From CAKMMH01 sp927798255 (GTDB lineage Bacteria > Bdellovibrionota_C > UBA2361 > CAKMMH01), in the NCBI GenBank assembly GCA_034180415.1, contig JAXFOK010000008.1, positions 1 to 27,055 on the forward strand: a stretch of DNA of 27,055 nt, read 5' to 3'. Under the pieces are notes generated by a model. That model ran no database searches. It saw only the letters and a program-made list of their open reading frames with translations, and was not told the origin of the DNA. Each line of letters begins with the position of its first letter. Position 1 is the stretch's first letter. This document shows positions 15,153 through 22,786 of the stretch, in pieces. The position numbers were made by a program, and so were the translations under genes.

Positions 15153-15924
15153 TGCGTGGCGACGCCTCGGCTATTTTTGGTCCCGTTCGTAAACTCGCCT
15201 TTCTCTTTCTATATTCTTGACGCTCAGCGCTTCTTTTATATCTAATATATCCAGTCAGATTTTTTTGCCTCGCCTAGAATGGCTAGCAATCTTAACCCTG
15301 CATAATAATGGCATTCAAAATTTTTTGTTGGGCGACCCATAAAGGGGCGGATTGGGGGGGGCTACGACAAGCAGGTAGCTTGAATATCACCTTCGGCTCT
15401 ATTCAACCTCTCCCGCTCTAAAACATTTAAGCTTTTTTATTACCTTTTTATCAGATGTCGGTAATCATGAGTGGCAGATGATTGCGATGATTCCACCTAA
15501 GCAAGCAAGCAGTGCTGCTCCGGAGCGCCATTACCATAAAAAGCGCCTAGAAAGAAAATCTCGCACCCTCTAGTTGATTATTGAGTTCGGATGCCCAATC
15601 GGTGTTGATTGGTAATAGGAAGAATCTTGCGAGAATTGTAGCCAAAATGCAATTTTTAAGTTCCTTTGTTAGCTAATGGAAAAAACGAAACGGAGTAAAA
15701 TCTTTATTTTGGGAAAAAGCTTCTACTCCTAACAATGATAAAAATCAAATCGCGTTTTTTTTCTTTTTGATCCAGGGACTTTTTTAATTAGTTGAATTAC
15801 TTGCAAAATTTTATAAAAAAGTTCAGTTAGTATTTGTTATAAAATAATATTTTGATTTTTAGGTTTAGTTTTTTAGATGGTAGATTTTAAGTATATTATG
15901 GTTTTTTTTCTATTTTTTTTATGC
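15153..15924. other. Gene-free GC-richer intergenic region
   Basis: About 770 bp without a convincing ORF. It is richer in GC than the genes to 15640, then AT-rich. It contains the GC-rich dispersed repeat at 15293-15420, a run of eight G near 15353-15360, a GCTCCGGAGC palindrome near 15517, and several short inverted motifs. I looked for tmRNA, SRP RNA and RNase P signatures and saw none. Confidence 0.5.
15293..15420 (-). repeat. GC-rich dispersed repeat, copy 1
   Basis: On the minus strand this reads GGGAGAGGTTG, AAGCTACC-GCTTGTCGTA, CCAATCCGCCCCTTTATGGG, CGCCC and AAAAATTTTGAAT in that order. The same blocks occur in the same order on the plus strand at 18455-18570. Confidence 0.7.
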
Positions 15925-15930
15925 TACAAT
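15925..15930 (+). promoter_or_regulatory. Candidate -10 box for tRNA-Trp
   Basis: TACAAT 19 bases before the mature tRNA 5' end. The upstream region is T-rich without a clear -35 hexamer. Confidence 0.4.
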
Positions 15931-15949
15931 CAATTCTCAGTTTTTAGAT

Positions 15950-16026
15950 ACGCCTATAGCTCAACTAGGTAGAGCAACGGATTCCAAATCCGTAGGTTGG
16001 GGGTTCGATTCCTCCTGGGCGTGCCA
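15950..16026 (+). tRNA. tRNA-Trp (CCA anticodon)
   Basis: A complete cloverleaf. The acceptor ACGCCTA pairs with TGGGCGT (one G-T pair). The D arm TAGCTC-AACTAGGTA-GAGC follows. The anticodon stem ACGGA/TCCGT holds the loop TTCCAAA with anticodon CCA at 15984-15986. The T arm contains GGTTCGATTCC. Discriminator G is at 16023 and CCA is encoded at 16024-16026. It stands alone between the post-rpsA spacer and pilT. Confidence 0.97.
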
Positions 16027-16174
16027 TTTTCCCATTTTCTGTTTCTGTTTAACTACCAGTTTTTTCTTAATATCCATTATAGAAAGGTGTTTTTCTTAAA
16101 TTCAATTTTTTTAGTGGTTTATCCGATATTTCTACTAGTGATTTTAATTTAAAAATTTTTATAGGTTTATAAAT

Positions 16175-17221
16175 ATGGATATTTCAACACTTCTGAAATT
16201 TGCTTGCGAACAAGATGCATCAGACCTCCATATAAGTGCAGGAGAAACGCCAATTTTAAGAGTACATGGTGATATGAAACATGTTAGCACTGATGTATTA
16301 GACGCTCAAGAAACAAGAAAAATGATTTATGATATAATGAACGATTATCAAAGAAAAATCTTTGAAGAAAATAATGATGTTGATTTCTCAATTGAATTTG
16401 GTGAAATGGCAAGATTTAGGGTAAATGTATTTTGTCAGCAACGTGGTCTTGGGGCAGTTTTTCGTAAGATTCCTACAAAAATTTTAACCATGGAAGAACT
16501 AGGGCTTCCTCGAATTTTCTCAAATGTAATAAGAAAAGAAAGAGGATTAATTTTAGTTACAGGTCCTACAGGTTCTGGTAAATCTACAACTCTTGCTGCA
16601 ATGTTAAATCAAATTAACGAAGAGCGAGAAGGACACATTTTAACAATTGAAGATCCAATAGAGTTTGTTCATCAATCAAAAAAATGTCTTGTAAACCAAC
16701 GTGAACTTGGAGCTCATACAAAAAGTTTTTCAAATGCACTTCGTGCGGCATTAAGAGAAGACCCAGATTACATTCTAATAGGTGAGCTTAGAGATTTAGA
16801 AACAATTCAGCTTGCTTTAACTGCTGCTGAAACTGGTCACCTTGTTTTTGGAACTCTTCACACCTCAAGCGCTCCTAAAACTATTGACCGTATAATTGAC
16901 GTGTTTCCAGCTGCACAGCAAGGACAAGTTCGCTCAATGTTCTCTGAGTCAATTCAAGCAGTCATAACTCAAACACTTTGTAAAAAAATAGGTGGTGGAC
17001 GAGTTCCTGCATTTGAAATTTTAATTGGTACAACTGCTGTTAGAAATTTGATTCGTGAAGGAAAAATTCATCAAATTCCAAGCACTATGCAAACTTCTCA
17101 AAATATTGGTATGCAAACTCTTGATATGCATTTAAAAGCATTAGTAGAAAAAGGACTTATAGAACAAGACATAGCACTTGAAAAATCTCAAAATCCACAA
17201 GCCATTTTAGGTGGAATGTAA
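16175..17221 (+). CDS. pilT: Type IV pilus twitching motility/retraction ATPase PilT
   Basis: A 348-aa secretion-superfamily ATPase. It has the N-terminal PAS-like domain with ASDLHISAGETPILRVHG (15-32), Walker A GPTGSGKST (130-138), Asp box TIEDPIE (157-163), Walker B ILIGELRD (200-207) and His box TGHLVFGTLHT (220-230). The C-terminal AIRAGE-type motif (AVRNLIREGKIHQIPS) is also present. It forms a hexamer at the inner-membrane base of type IV pili and depolymerises the fibre, giving twitching motility and DNA uptake. The ribosome binding site is weak (ATAGG). It is followed after 26 bp by pilU, so the two form an operon. No pilin or assembly genes are in the window. Confidence 0.96.
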   Translation: MDISTLLKFACEQDASDLHISAGETPILRVHGDMKHVSTDVLDAQETRKMIYDIMNDYQRKIFEENNDVDFSIEFGEMARFRVNVFCQQRGLGAVFRKIPTKILTMEELGLPRIFSNVIRKERGLILVTGPTGSGKSTTLAAMLNQINEEREGHILTIEDPIEFVHQSKKCLVNQRELGAHTKSFSNALRAALREDPDYILIGELRDLETIQLALTAAETGHLVFGTLHTSSAPKTIDRIIDVFPAAQQGQVRSMFSESIQAVITQTLCKKIGGGRVPAFEILIGTTAVRNLIREGKIHQIPSTMQTSQNIGMQTLDMHLKALVEKGLIEQDIALEKSQNPQAILGGM

Positions 17222-17247
17222 GTTTAAAAATTAAAGGAATATTTTTT

Positions 17248-18354
17248 ATGACTCCAATATCAAACTTATTAAAATTAATGGTAGAAAATAAAGCATCTGA
17301 TTTATATATCACAGTTGGGGTAGAACCAATGCTTAGAATTAATGGTGTGCTTAGTCCATGTGTTAATGAGAAGCTAACAGATGAAGATGCTATTAATCTT
17401 GCAAAAAGTGTGATGAATGAAAAAGAACAGAAGAATTTCGAAGAAACAAACGAGGAAAATTTAGCACTTGATTATAATGAGCTTGGGCGTTTTAGAGTAA
17501 ATGTTTTTAAACAAAAAAATCAAGTTGGTATGGTTATAAGGCATATTAACGCAGTTATTCCAAGTATTGAAGAGTTAAAATTACCTGTACTTTTAAAAGA
17601 TATCATAATGTTAAATAGGGGACTTGTTCTTATTGTAGGAGCAACAGGTTCTGGAAAATCTACTTCTCTTGCAAGCATGATTGATTATAGAAATGAAAAT
17701 CGCACGGGGCATATTTTATCAATTGAAGACCCAATAGAGTTTGTGCATTTTCATAAAAAATCAATTATTACTCAACGTGAAGTTGGAATGGATACGATGG
17801 ATTATAAGATAGCACTTAAAAATGCTTTAAGACAAGCGCCAGATGTGGTATTTATCGGTGAGATTCGAGATGAAGAAACCATGAATGCTGCGATAAATTT
17901 TTCTGAAACAGGACACCTTTGTTTAGCAACACTTCATAGTACGAATTCAAATCAAGCGATAGAGAGAATCGTAAACTTTTTTCCACCTGAAAAACATGCT
18001 CAAGTTTATATGGATTTAAGTTTAAATTTACGTGCTCTTATAAGTCAAAGGTTAATTCCAACAGTTGATGGAAAGAGGAGAGTTGCATTAGAAATTATGC
18101 TAGATAGTGAAAGAATAAAAGATTTAATACATAAAGGAGAGGTTTCACAACTAAAAGAGGCTATTGAAAAAGGTGAAAGTTCTGGAATGAAAACTTTTGA
18201 TAGTTATCTTTATGATTTATACAAAGAAGGTGCTATTTCATTAGAAACTGCGTTAGCTAACGCAGACAGTGAAAACAACTTAAGACTTAAAATTAAATTT
18301 GAAGAGGAAGGAAAAGAAGGTGATTCTGAAACAGGATTAAGATTAAATTTCTAA
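17248..18354 (+). CDS. pilU: PilT/PilU-type pilus retraction ATPase
   Basis: A 368-aa paralogue of the preceding gene. It has ASDLYITVGVEPMLRING (16-33), Walker A GATGSGKST (131-139), Asp box SIEDPIE (158-164), Walker B VVFIGEIRD (200-208) and TGHLCLATLHS (221-231). GATGSGKS in place of GPTGSGKS, DEETMNAAINFSETGH, and the longer C-terminal tail (LRLKIKFEEEGKEG) are characteristic of PilU, the accessory retraction motor that works with PilT under load. The AAAGGA ribosome binding site lies 9-10 bases before the ATG. It is cotranscribed with pilT. A GC-rich dispersed repeat begins shortly after the stop. Confidence 0.92.
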   Translation: MTPISNLLKLMVENKASDLYITVGVEPMLRINGVLSPCVNEKLTDEDAINLAKSVMNEKEQKNFEETNEENLALDYNELGRFRVNVFKQKNQVGMVIRHINAVIPSIEELKLPVLLKDIIMLNRGLVLIVGATGSGKSTSLASMIDYRNENRTGHILSIEDPIEFVHFHKKSIITQREVGMDTMDYKIALKNALRQAPDVVFIGEIRDEETMNAAINFSETGHLCLATLHSTNSNQAIERIVNFFPPEKHAQVYMDLSLNLRALISQRLIPTVDGKRRVALEIMLDSERIKDLIHKGEVSQLKEAIEKGESSGMKTFDSYLYDLYKEGAISLETALANADSENNLRLKIKFEEEGKEGDSETGLRLNF

Positions 18355-18379
18355 TAATTCAAATAAAGAGCAATTGATA

Positions 18380-18600
18380 TAAAACCCCGTAGGGGTAATT
18401 CAAAGGGAGCGAAGTGACTGGCGCTATGGCGCGCGGGTTCTGTGGACGTACGTATGTGCGGCTAGCCGGGGGAGGTCGTAAAAGCAAAGCTTTTACAAGC
18501 TACCCGGTTGTTATAACATCTCCATCAATCCCAACCCTTTATGGGGCGCTCAAAAATTTTGAATTAACGCGTGTTTCTAAATCAAAATTTACAAAATAGT
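18380..18600 (+). repeat. GC-rich dispersed repeat, copy 2
   Basis: GC-rich DNA inserted between pilU and the sigma factor gene. It starts with an ACCCC/GGGGT hairpin and contains GGCGC/GCGCG palindromes. It then runs GGGGGAGGTCG, AAGCTACCCGGTTGTTATA, CAATCCCAACCCTTTATGGG, GCGC and AAAAATTTTGAATTAACGCG. This block order matches the reverse complement of 15293-15420. The tail TTTTGAATTAA...GTGTTTC also matches 22750-22772. The open frame at 18414-18599 within it has no recognisable product and I do not call it. Confidence 0.7.
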
Positions 18601-18675
18601 TACAATCATTTTACAAAATTTGTACAACTTTTTTTTTCTTTTGCTTCTAAATAGATGTGCGTACGGTAATAACTT

Positions 18676-18712
18676 AAAGGAGGGGTTTTGTTTGTAAACC
18701 AAAATTTAGGTT
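18676..18712 (+). promoter_or_regulatory. Displaced Shine-Dalgarno with intervening hairpin, upstream of the sigma factor
   Basis: AAAGGAGG (18676-18683) is the strongest ribosome binding site in the window but ends 29 bases before the ATG at 18713. GGTTT (18684-18688) can pair with AAACC (18696-18700) around a 7-base loop; folding this would shorten the effective distance to about 12 bases. Alternatively a TTG at 18688 begins a 19-codon leader that overlaps the sigma start and ends at 18747. Confidence 0.4.
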
Positions 18713-19357
18713 ATGGCGATGAAAAAAGAAATTATGGTAGTAACTGATTTAGAATTAGTTAATCGAGTAAAAAAAGGCGATCTAAAAGCCTTGGAAGATA
18801 TCGTAGAAAAATACGAAGTAAAAGTATTTAATCTTGCAATGAAATTCATGGGTTCTCAAGAAGACGCAGAAGAAGTCTCTCAAGATGTTTTCCTAACTTT
18901 ATATCAAAAAGCGAAAGGTTTCAAAGGTAATTCTGCATTTTCAAGTTGGCTTTATAGAATTACTGTAAACTCAGCTTTCATGAAACTAAGAAAAAGAAAA
19001 AAAGATCTTTGTATATCAATAAATGATTTAGTAACTCCTAATCAAAAAGATTGGGTAGAGAGGGATACATCTTATCATTCTTGTTCAGAAACAAAATTAG
19101 TTAACACAGAACTTACAGGAATTTTAAATAAGGCAATTTTAAAACTTCCTCAAAGATATAGATCTGTTTTTGTTTTAAAAGATATTGATGGTTTATCTAA
19201 TCAAGAGGTTAGCTCGCTTTTAGATCTTTCAATGCCTGCTGTAAAATCTAGACTTCATAGGGCAAGGATAATGCTTCAAAAGAAACTAAATCCTTGTTAT
19301 AAAGATTATGTTGGAGTAAATCCTCTAAGACAAGTTAACGCATATGAAAGTTATTAA
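18713..19357 (+). CDS. ECF-type RNA polymerase sigma factor (RpoE-like)
   Basis: A 214-aa group 4 sigma factor. Region 2 spans about 14-95 (ELVNRVKKGDLKALEDIV, then SQEDAEEVSQDVFL for core binding and -10 recognition, and SAFSSWLYRITVN). Region 4 spans about 135-192 (LPQRYRSVFVLKDIDGLS, then NQEVSSLLDLSMPAVKSRLH, RARIMLQKKL), with the HTH for -35 recognition. An unusually polar linker of about 40 residues joins them. No anti-sigma factor (zinc-finger or membrane) is adjacent; the next gene is an alpha/beta hydrolase about 290 bp away, so its control must be elsewhere. The frame has a stop at 18707-18709, so the start is at 18713, 18719 or slightly later (18734). The ribosome binding site is oddly far upstream. 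Confidence 0.93.
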   Translation: MAMKKEIMVVTDLELVNRVKKGDLKALEDIVEKYEVKVFNLAMKFMGSQEDAEEVSQDVFLTLYQKAKGFKGNSAFSSWLYRITVNSAFMKLRKRKKDLCISINDLVTPNQKDWVERDTSYHSCSETKLVNTELTGILNKAILKLPQRYRSVFVLKDIDGLSNQEVSSLLDLSMPAVKSRLHRARIMLQKKLNPCYKDYVGVNPLRQVNAYESY

Positions 19358-19571
19358 GAAAAACATCTTTCCAAAAAAAGATTTTATTAATATTATAATA
19401 ATATAATTTTTTTTAGGTTTTTAAATGGCTGCTAGAAAGTTACAGGCTTTTTGGTGGCCGTTTTCTTTATATCATTTCATTATCCTTTTTGATTGCTTTT
19501 TCTTCATTTTCATTTTATTTTCTCTTTGCCCTTAATTTAATAAGTCTCTTTTTATATTTTAAAAATTTCCG

Positions 19572-19577
19572 TATAAT
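19572..19577 (+). promoter_or_regulatory. Candidate -10 box for the hydrolase-transketolase operon
   Basis: A perfect TATAAT preceded by CCG, 72 bases before the ATG at 19649. The intergenic stretch before it is T-rich with no clear -35. Confidence 0.35.
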
Positions 19578-19648
19578 TTATCTATGTATTTATAAATAGT
19601 GTTTTAATGTGATTTCCCTTTTAAATTGGAGATTTTAAAGGTGTTATA

Positions 19649-20455
19649 ATGATTTTTGATGAATTAAGAAAAATAGCAAAAGAATATAATTATAAGTTAC
19701 CATATTGGTTAGAAAAAAATATAGAGCCTGAGATCGTGTTTACAAATGAAAATAATGGTAAGAGAAATATTCTTCTTCTACATGGTTTATTTGGTGCAGT
19801 TTCTAATTGGGATAATATTATTGAACCATTAAAAGAGTTTGCAAATCCAATTACTATTTCTTTTCCTATCGCAACAGGAAAAATTTCTGATATCACAATT
19901 TCTTCTTTAACACTTTTAACGGAATATTTTATAAGGAAACAAAATTTTAGTAATTTAATAGTTTGTGGAAATAGCCTTGGAGGGCATGTAGCATTAAAAC
20001 TTGCATTAGAATCACCACATCTTTTTGATAAAATGATTCTTAGTGGTTCTTCTGGGCTTTACGAGCATCAAGTAGAAAAATTACCACTAAAACCAACGGC
20101 AGAATTTGTTAGAAATCAGATGGAAAAAGTTTTTTTTAATAAAGAGTTTATTACAGATGATGGAGTTAAAAGCATAGTTGATTGCCTTTTAAATAAAAAA
20201 ACATTTTTAAATTATGTAATAGCAGCAAAAAGTGCAAAACACGATAACCTAGAAAATGTTTTAGGAAATATAAATAAAGAAACACTGCTTCTTTGGGGTG
20301 AAGATGATGAGGTGACGCCTTTAGATATAGCGCATACATTTAATAAATTAATCAGAAATTCTACTTTAAAAACAATAAAATCTTGTGGTCATGCTCCAAT
20401 GATAGAACATCCAAAGTGGTTTGCAGATGAAATAAAAAATTTTATAACTAAATAA
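19649..20455 (+). CDS. Alpha/beta hydrolase
   Basis: A 268-aa alpha/beta-hydrolase-fold enzyme of the MhpC/esterase-like group. The oxyanion strand ILLLHGLFGAVSNWDN is at 41-56. The nucleophile elbow CGNSLGG gives S109. The acid is D220 in WGEDDEVTP and the base H248 in CGHAPMIEHP, so the triad is complete. A cap insertion of about 60 residues (140-200) is present. There is no signal peptide, so it is cytoplasmic. The substrate is not predictable: esterases, C-C hydrolases and thioesterases all share this layout. An AAAGG ribosome binding site precedes the ATG. Transketolase starts about 20 bp after its stop, so the two are likely cotranscribed. Confidence 0.9.
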   Translation: MIFDELRKIAKEYNYKLPYWLEKNIEPEIVFTNENNGKRNILLLHGLFGAVSNWDNIIEPLKEFANPITISFPIATGKISDITISSLTLLTEYFIRKQNFSNLIVCGNSLGGHVALKLALESPHLFDKMILSGSSGLYEHQVEKLPLKPTAEFVRNQMEKVFFNKEFITDDGVKSIVDCLLNKKTFLNYVIAAKSAKHDNLENVLGNINKETLLLWGEDDEVTPLDIAHTFNKLIRNSTLKTIKSCGHAPMIEHPKWFADEIKNFITK

Positions 20456-20479
20456 GCTTTATAAAAAGGTGTAGTGTAT

Positions 20480-22447
20480 ATGGATAATCAAAATGTAAAA
20501 TTACTTTCAAATACTATTAGAGTGCTTTCTGCTGAAATGATAGAAAAAGCAAAGTCTGGACACCCTGGAATGCCTCTTGGTACTTCGGATATCGCATCAG
20601 TATTATGGGGGTATTTTTTAAATTTTAATCCAAGTGATCCTTTATGGGAAGGAAGAGATAGGTTTGTTTTATCTGCTGGGCATGGTTCAGCACTTTTATA
20701 TTCGCTTTTACATTTATTTTCGTATGGTTTAACAATTGATGATTTAAAAAACTTTAGACAACTTGATTCAAAGACTCCTGGGCATCCAGAATTTGGTGTA
20801 ACAAAGGGAGTTGAAGTTAGCACTGGGCCTCTTGGAATGGGATTTGCAAATGCAGTAGGACTTGCACTTGCTTCAAAAATTAAGCAAGCAAGATTTGGAG
20901 AGCTTTTTAATTATAATGTTTATGCAATTTGTGGTGATGGATGTCTTATGGAAGGGATTTCATCTGAGGCCGCTTCACTTGCTGGTCATTATAAACTTAA
21001 TAATTTAATTTTAATTTATGATAGTAATAATATTACAATTGAAGGAAATACAAGTTTATCATTTACAGAATATACAAAAAAGAGATTTGAGAGCTACAAT
21101 TTTTTAGTTTTAGAATGTAATGGACAAGATATTGAGAGTGCTTTTGATGCGTTAACTAAAGCTACAAATGAAAAAGAAAGACCTAGTATTATTATTGCAA
21201 AAACCACAATTGGTTTTGGAAGCGTAAATAAATCAAATACTTGTAAAGTGCATGGAAGTCCACTTGGTGCTGATGAGATAAAACTTATGAAAGAAAATTT
21301 TGGATTTCCAAGCGATGAGTTTTTTGTTTCAAATGAAGTTAAAAGTTTTTGTGAAAGTTTAATTAATAAAAAACAAGAAAAATATAATGCGTGGAATCAA
21401 GATTTTGAAAAGTTTAAAAGAACTAGTAAATATGAGGAGTTTAAAACATATAAAGAAAAGACTATACCAGAAAATTTAGAAAAAGAATTATTAGAAAAAA
21501 TATCTATAATTGATAATGATGCAACAAGAAGTATCTCTGGAAAAACTCTTCAAGTGTTGTCTTCTTATTTACCAAATTTAATTGGAGGTTCTGCAGATTT
21601 AGCACCTTCTAACAATACTTATTTAGCTGATTCAAAAGATGTAACAAGCAATGATTTTGAAGGAAAAAATATTCGTTTTGGTGTAAGAGAAAATGCAATG
21701 GGGGCAATTATGAATGCGTTTTCTTATGAAAAGATGTGGTTTCCATATTGTTCAACATTTTTAGTATTTTCTGATTATTTAAGACCTACTATTAGAATGG
21801 CAGCTCTTGCAAAAATTCAAACTTTATTTATTTTTACTCATGATAGTATTGCAGTAGGTGAGGATGGTCCGACACATCAGCCAGTTGAAACAATTTCTTC
21901 TTTAAGGTTAATACCAAATCTTTATGTGTTTAGACCAGCAGATGCAATGGAAGTTGTGATGTGTTATTTAAAAGCGTTAAGTTTAAAGGAAAGTCCAAGT
22001 GCGCTTTTATTTACTAGGCAAAAGCTACCTTTACTTGAAAAGGAAGAAGGATTTAATCCACATGATATTTTTAAAGGTGCTTATATTGTAAGAAATAAGG
22101 AAGTTTTAGATAAAGTTATCATTGCAACAGGTTCTGAAGTATCACTTGCTGTCGAGGTTTCAAAAGTGCTAGAAGAAAAAGGAGAAAAGTATAGAGTAGT
22201 TTCAATGCCATGTATGGAAGCTTTCTTAGAGCAAAGTAAAGAGTACCAAGAAAGCATAATTCCAAACACTGCAAGAATTGTAACAATTGAAATGGGAAGT
22301 ACACTAGTTTGGGGAAAATTTGTAGGAAAAGATGGAATTTCAATAGGAATAGATACTTTTGGGGAATCGGCTCCAGCTTCAAAGCTTTTAGAGAGATATG
22401 GGTTTACAGCTAATAAAATAACTGAAAAAATTTTAAGTTTATTTTAA
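20480..22447 (+). CDS. tkt: Transketolase
   Basis: Full-length (655-657 aa) thiamine-diphosphate enzyme of the non-oxidative pentose phosphate pathway, moving two-carbon units between sugar phosphates. It has the N-terminal SGHPGMPLG, then GHGSALLYSLLHLFSYG and VSTGPLGMGFANAVGLA. The ThDP/metal motif is CGDGCLMEGISSEA, continuing through YDSNNITIEG. The pyrimidine domain has GGSADLAPSN, FGVRENAMGAIMNAF, and the THDSIAVGEDGPTHQPVE loop with its catalytic histidines. The C-terminal domain has IATGSEVSLAVE. I prefer the ATG at 20480, about 10 bases after AAAAGG; a GTG two codons earlier (20474) is also possible. It sits in a likely operon behind the hydrolase. Confidence 0.96.
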   Translation: MDNQNVKLLSNTIRVLSAEMIEKAKSGHPGMPLGTSDIASVLWGYFLNFNPSDPLWEGRDRFVLSAGHGSALLYSLLHLFSYGLTIDDLKNFRQLDSKTPGHPEFGVTKGVEVSTGPLGMGFANAVGLALASKIKQARFGELFNYNVYAICGDGCLMEGISSEAASLAGHYKLNNLILIYDSNNITIEGNTSLSFTEYTKKRFESYNFLVLECNGQDIESAFDALTKATNEKERPSIIIAKTTIGFGSVNKSNTCKVHGSPLGADEIKLMKENFGFPSDEFFVSNEVKSFCESLINKKQEKYNAWNQDFEKFKRTSKYEEFKTYKEKTIPENLEKELLEKISIIDNDATRSISGKTLQVLSSYLPNLIGGSADLAPSNNTYLADSKDVTSNDFEGKNIRFGVRENAMGAIMNAFSYEKMWFPYCSTFLVFSDYLRPTIRMAALAKIQTLFIFTHDSIAVGEDGPTHQPVETISSLRLIPNLYVFRPADAMEVVMCYLKALSLKESPSALLFTRQKLPLLEKEEGFNPHDIFKGAYIVRNKEVLDKVIIATGSEVSLAVEVSKVLEEKGEKYRVVSMPCMEAFLEQSKEYQESIIPNTARIVTIEMGSTLVWGKFVGKDGISIGIDTFGESAPASKLLERYGFTANKITEKILSLF

Positions 22448-22786
22448 TAATATTATTATTTCTTTATAATTTTAAAGGGAAGAATTAATGCCTAAACGAT
22501 CCTTATGATGTTTTCAAGGTAAAAAATGTAAATTTAATTTATTGCCCATAGAAACTTTGATACTAATATACTTTTTTCTTTGTTTATAAATGATCCCTAA
22601 ATTAAGGGATAGAACTTTTTTTTGAACCAAATTAAAGTCTTTTTTCATCAAATATACTAGATTATGGTTGTTAATATTTTGAATAAATAATTTAAGGATT
22701 CTAAAGAAACACTGATTATCGCAAAATTTTAGTCGCCCCCATGCGGGATATTTTGAATTAATTAGTGTTTCCCTAAAAAGAAATGT
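22448..22786. other. Intergenic region with an orphan start signal and a hairpin repeat
   Basis: About 340 bp. A TATAAT (22465-22470), an AAAGGGA ribosome binding site (22474-22480) and an ATG (22488) in good spacing lead to only six codons (MPKRSL) before a stop at 22506-22508. Beyond that is AT-rich non-coding DNA and then the hairpin repeat at 22699-22777. The long minus-strand open frame here has no recognisable product. Confidence 0.45.
22699..22777. repeat. Inverted repeat just upstream of the acyltransferase
   Basis: The left arm TTCTAAAGAAACACTGATTA, continuing to 22735, pairs with the right arm ending AGTGTTTCCCTAAAA around GCCCCCATGCGGG. The right arm (ATTTTGAATTAATTAGTGTTT) also resembles the tail of the GC-rich repeat at 18555-18580. 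It ends about 10 bases before the acyltransferase start codon. Confidence 0.6.

Noticed and set aside
15153..15924. Possible structured RNA (tmRNA, SRP RNA, RNase P)
   Set aside because: None of the characteristic conserved segments of these RNAs could be found on either strand; the region is better explained by dispersed repeats.
18414..18599. 61-codon ORF with an Arg/Gly-rich product
   Set aside because: It is contained in the GC-rich dispersed repeat that recurs elsewhere in inverted orientation as non-coding DNA.
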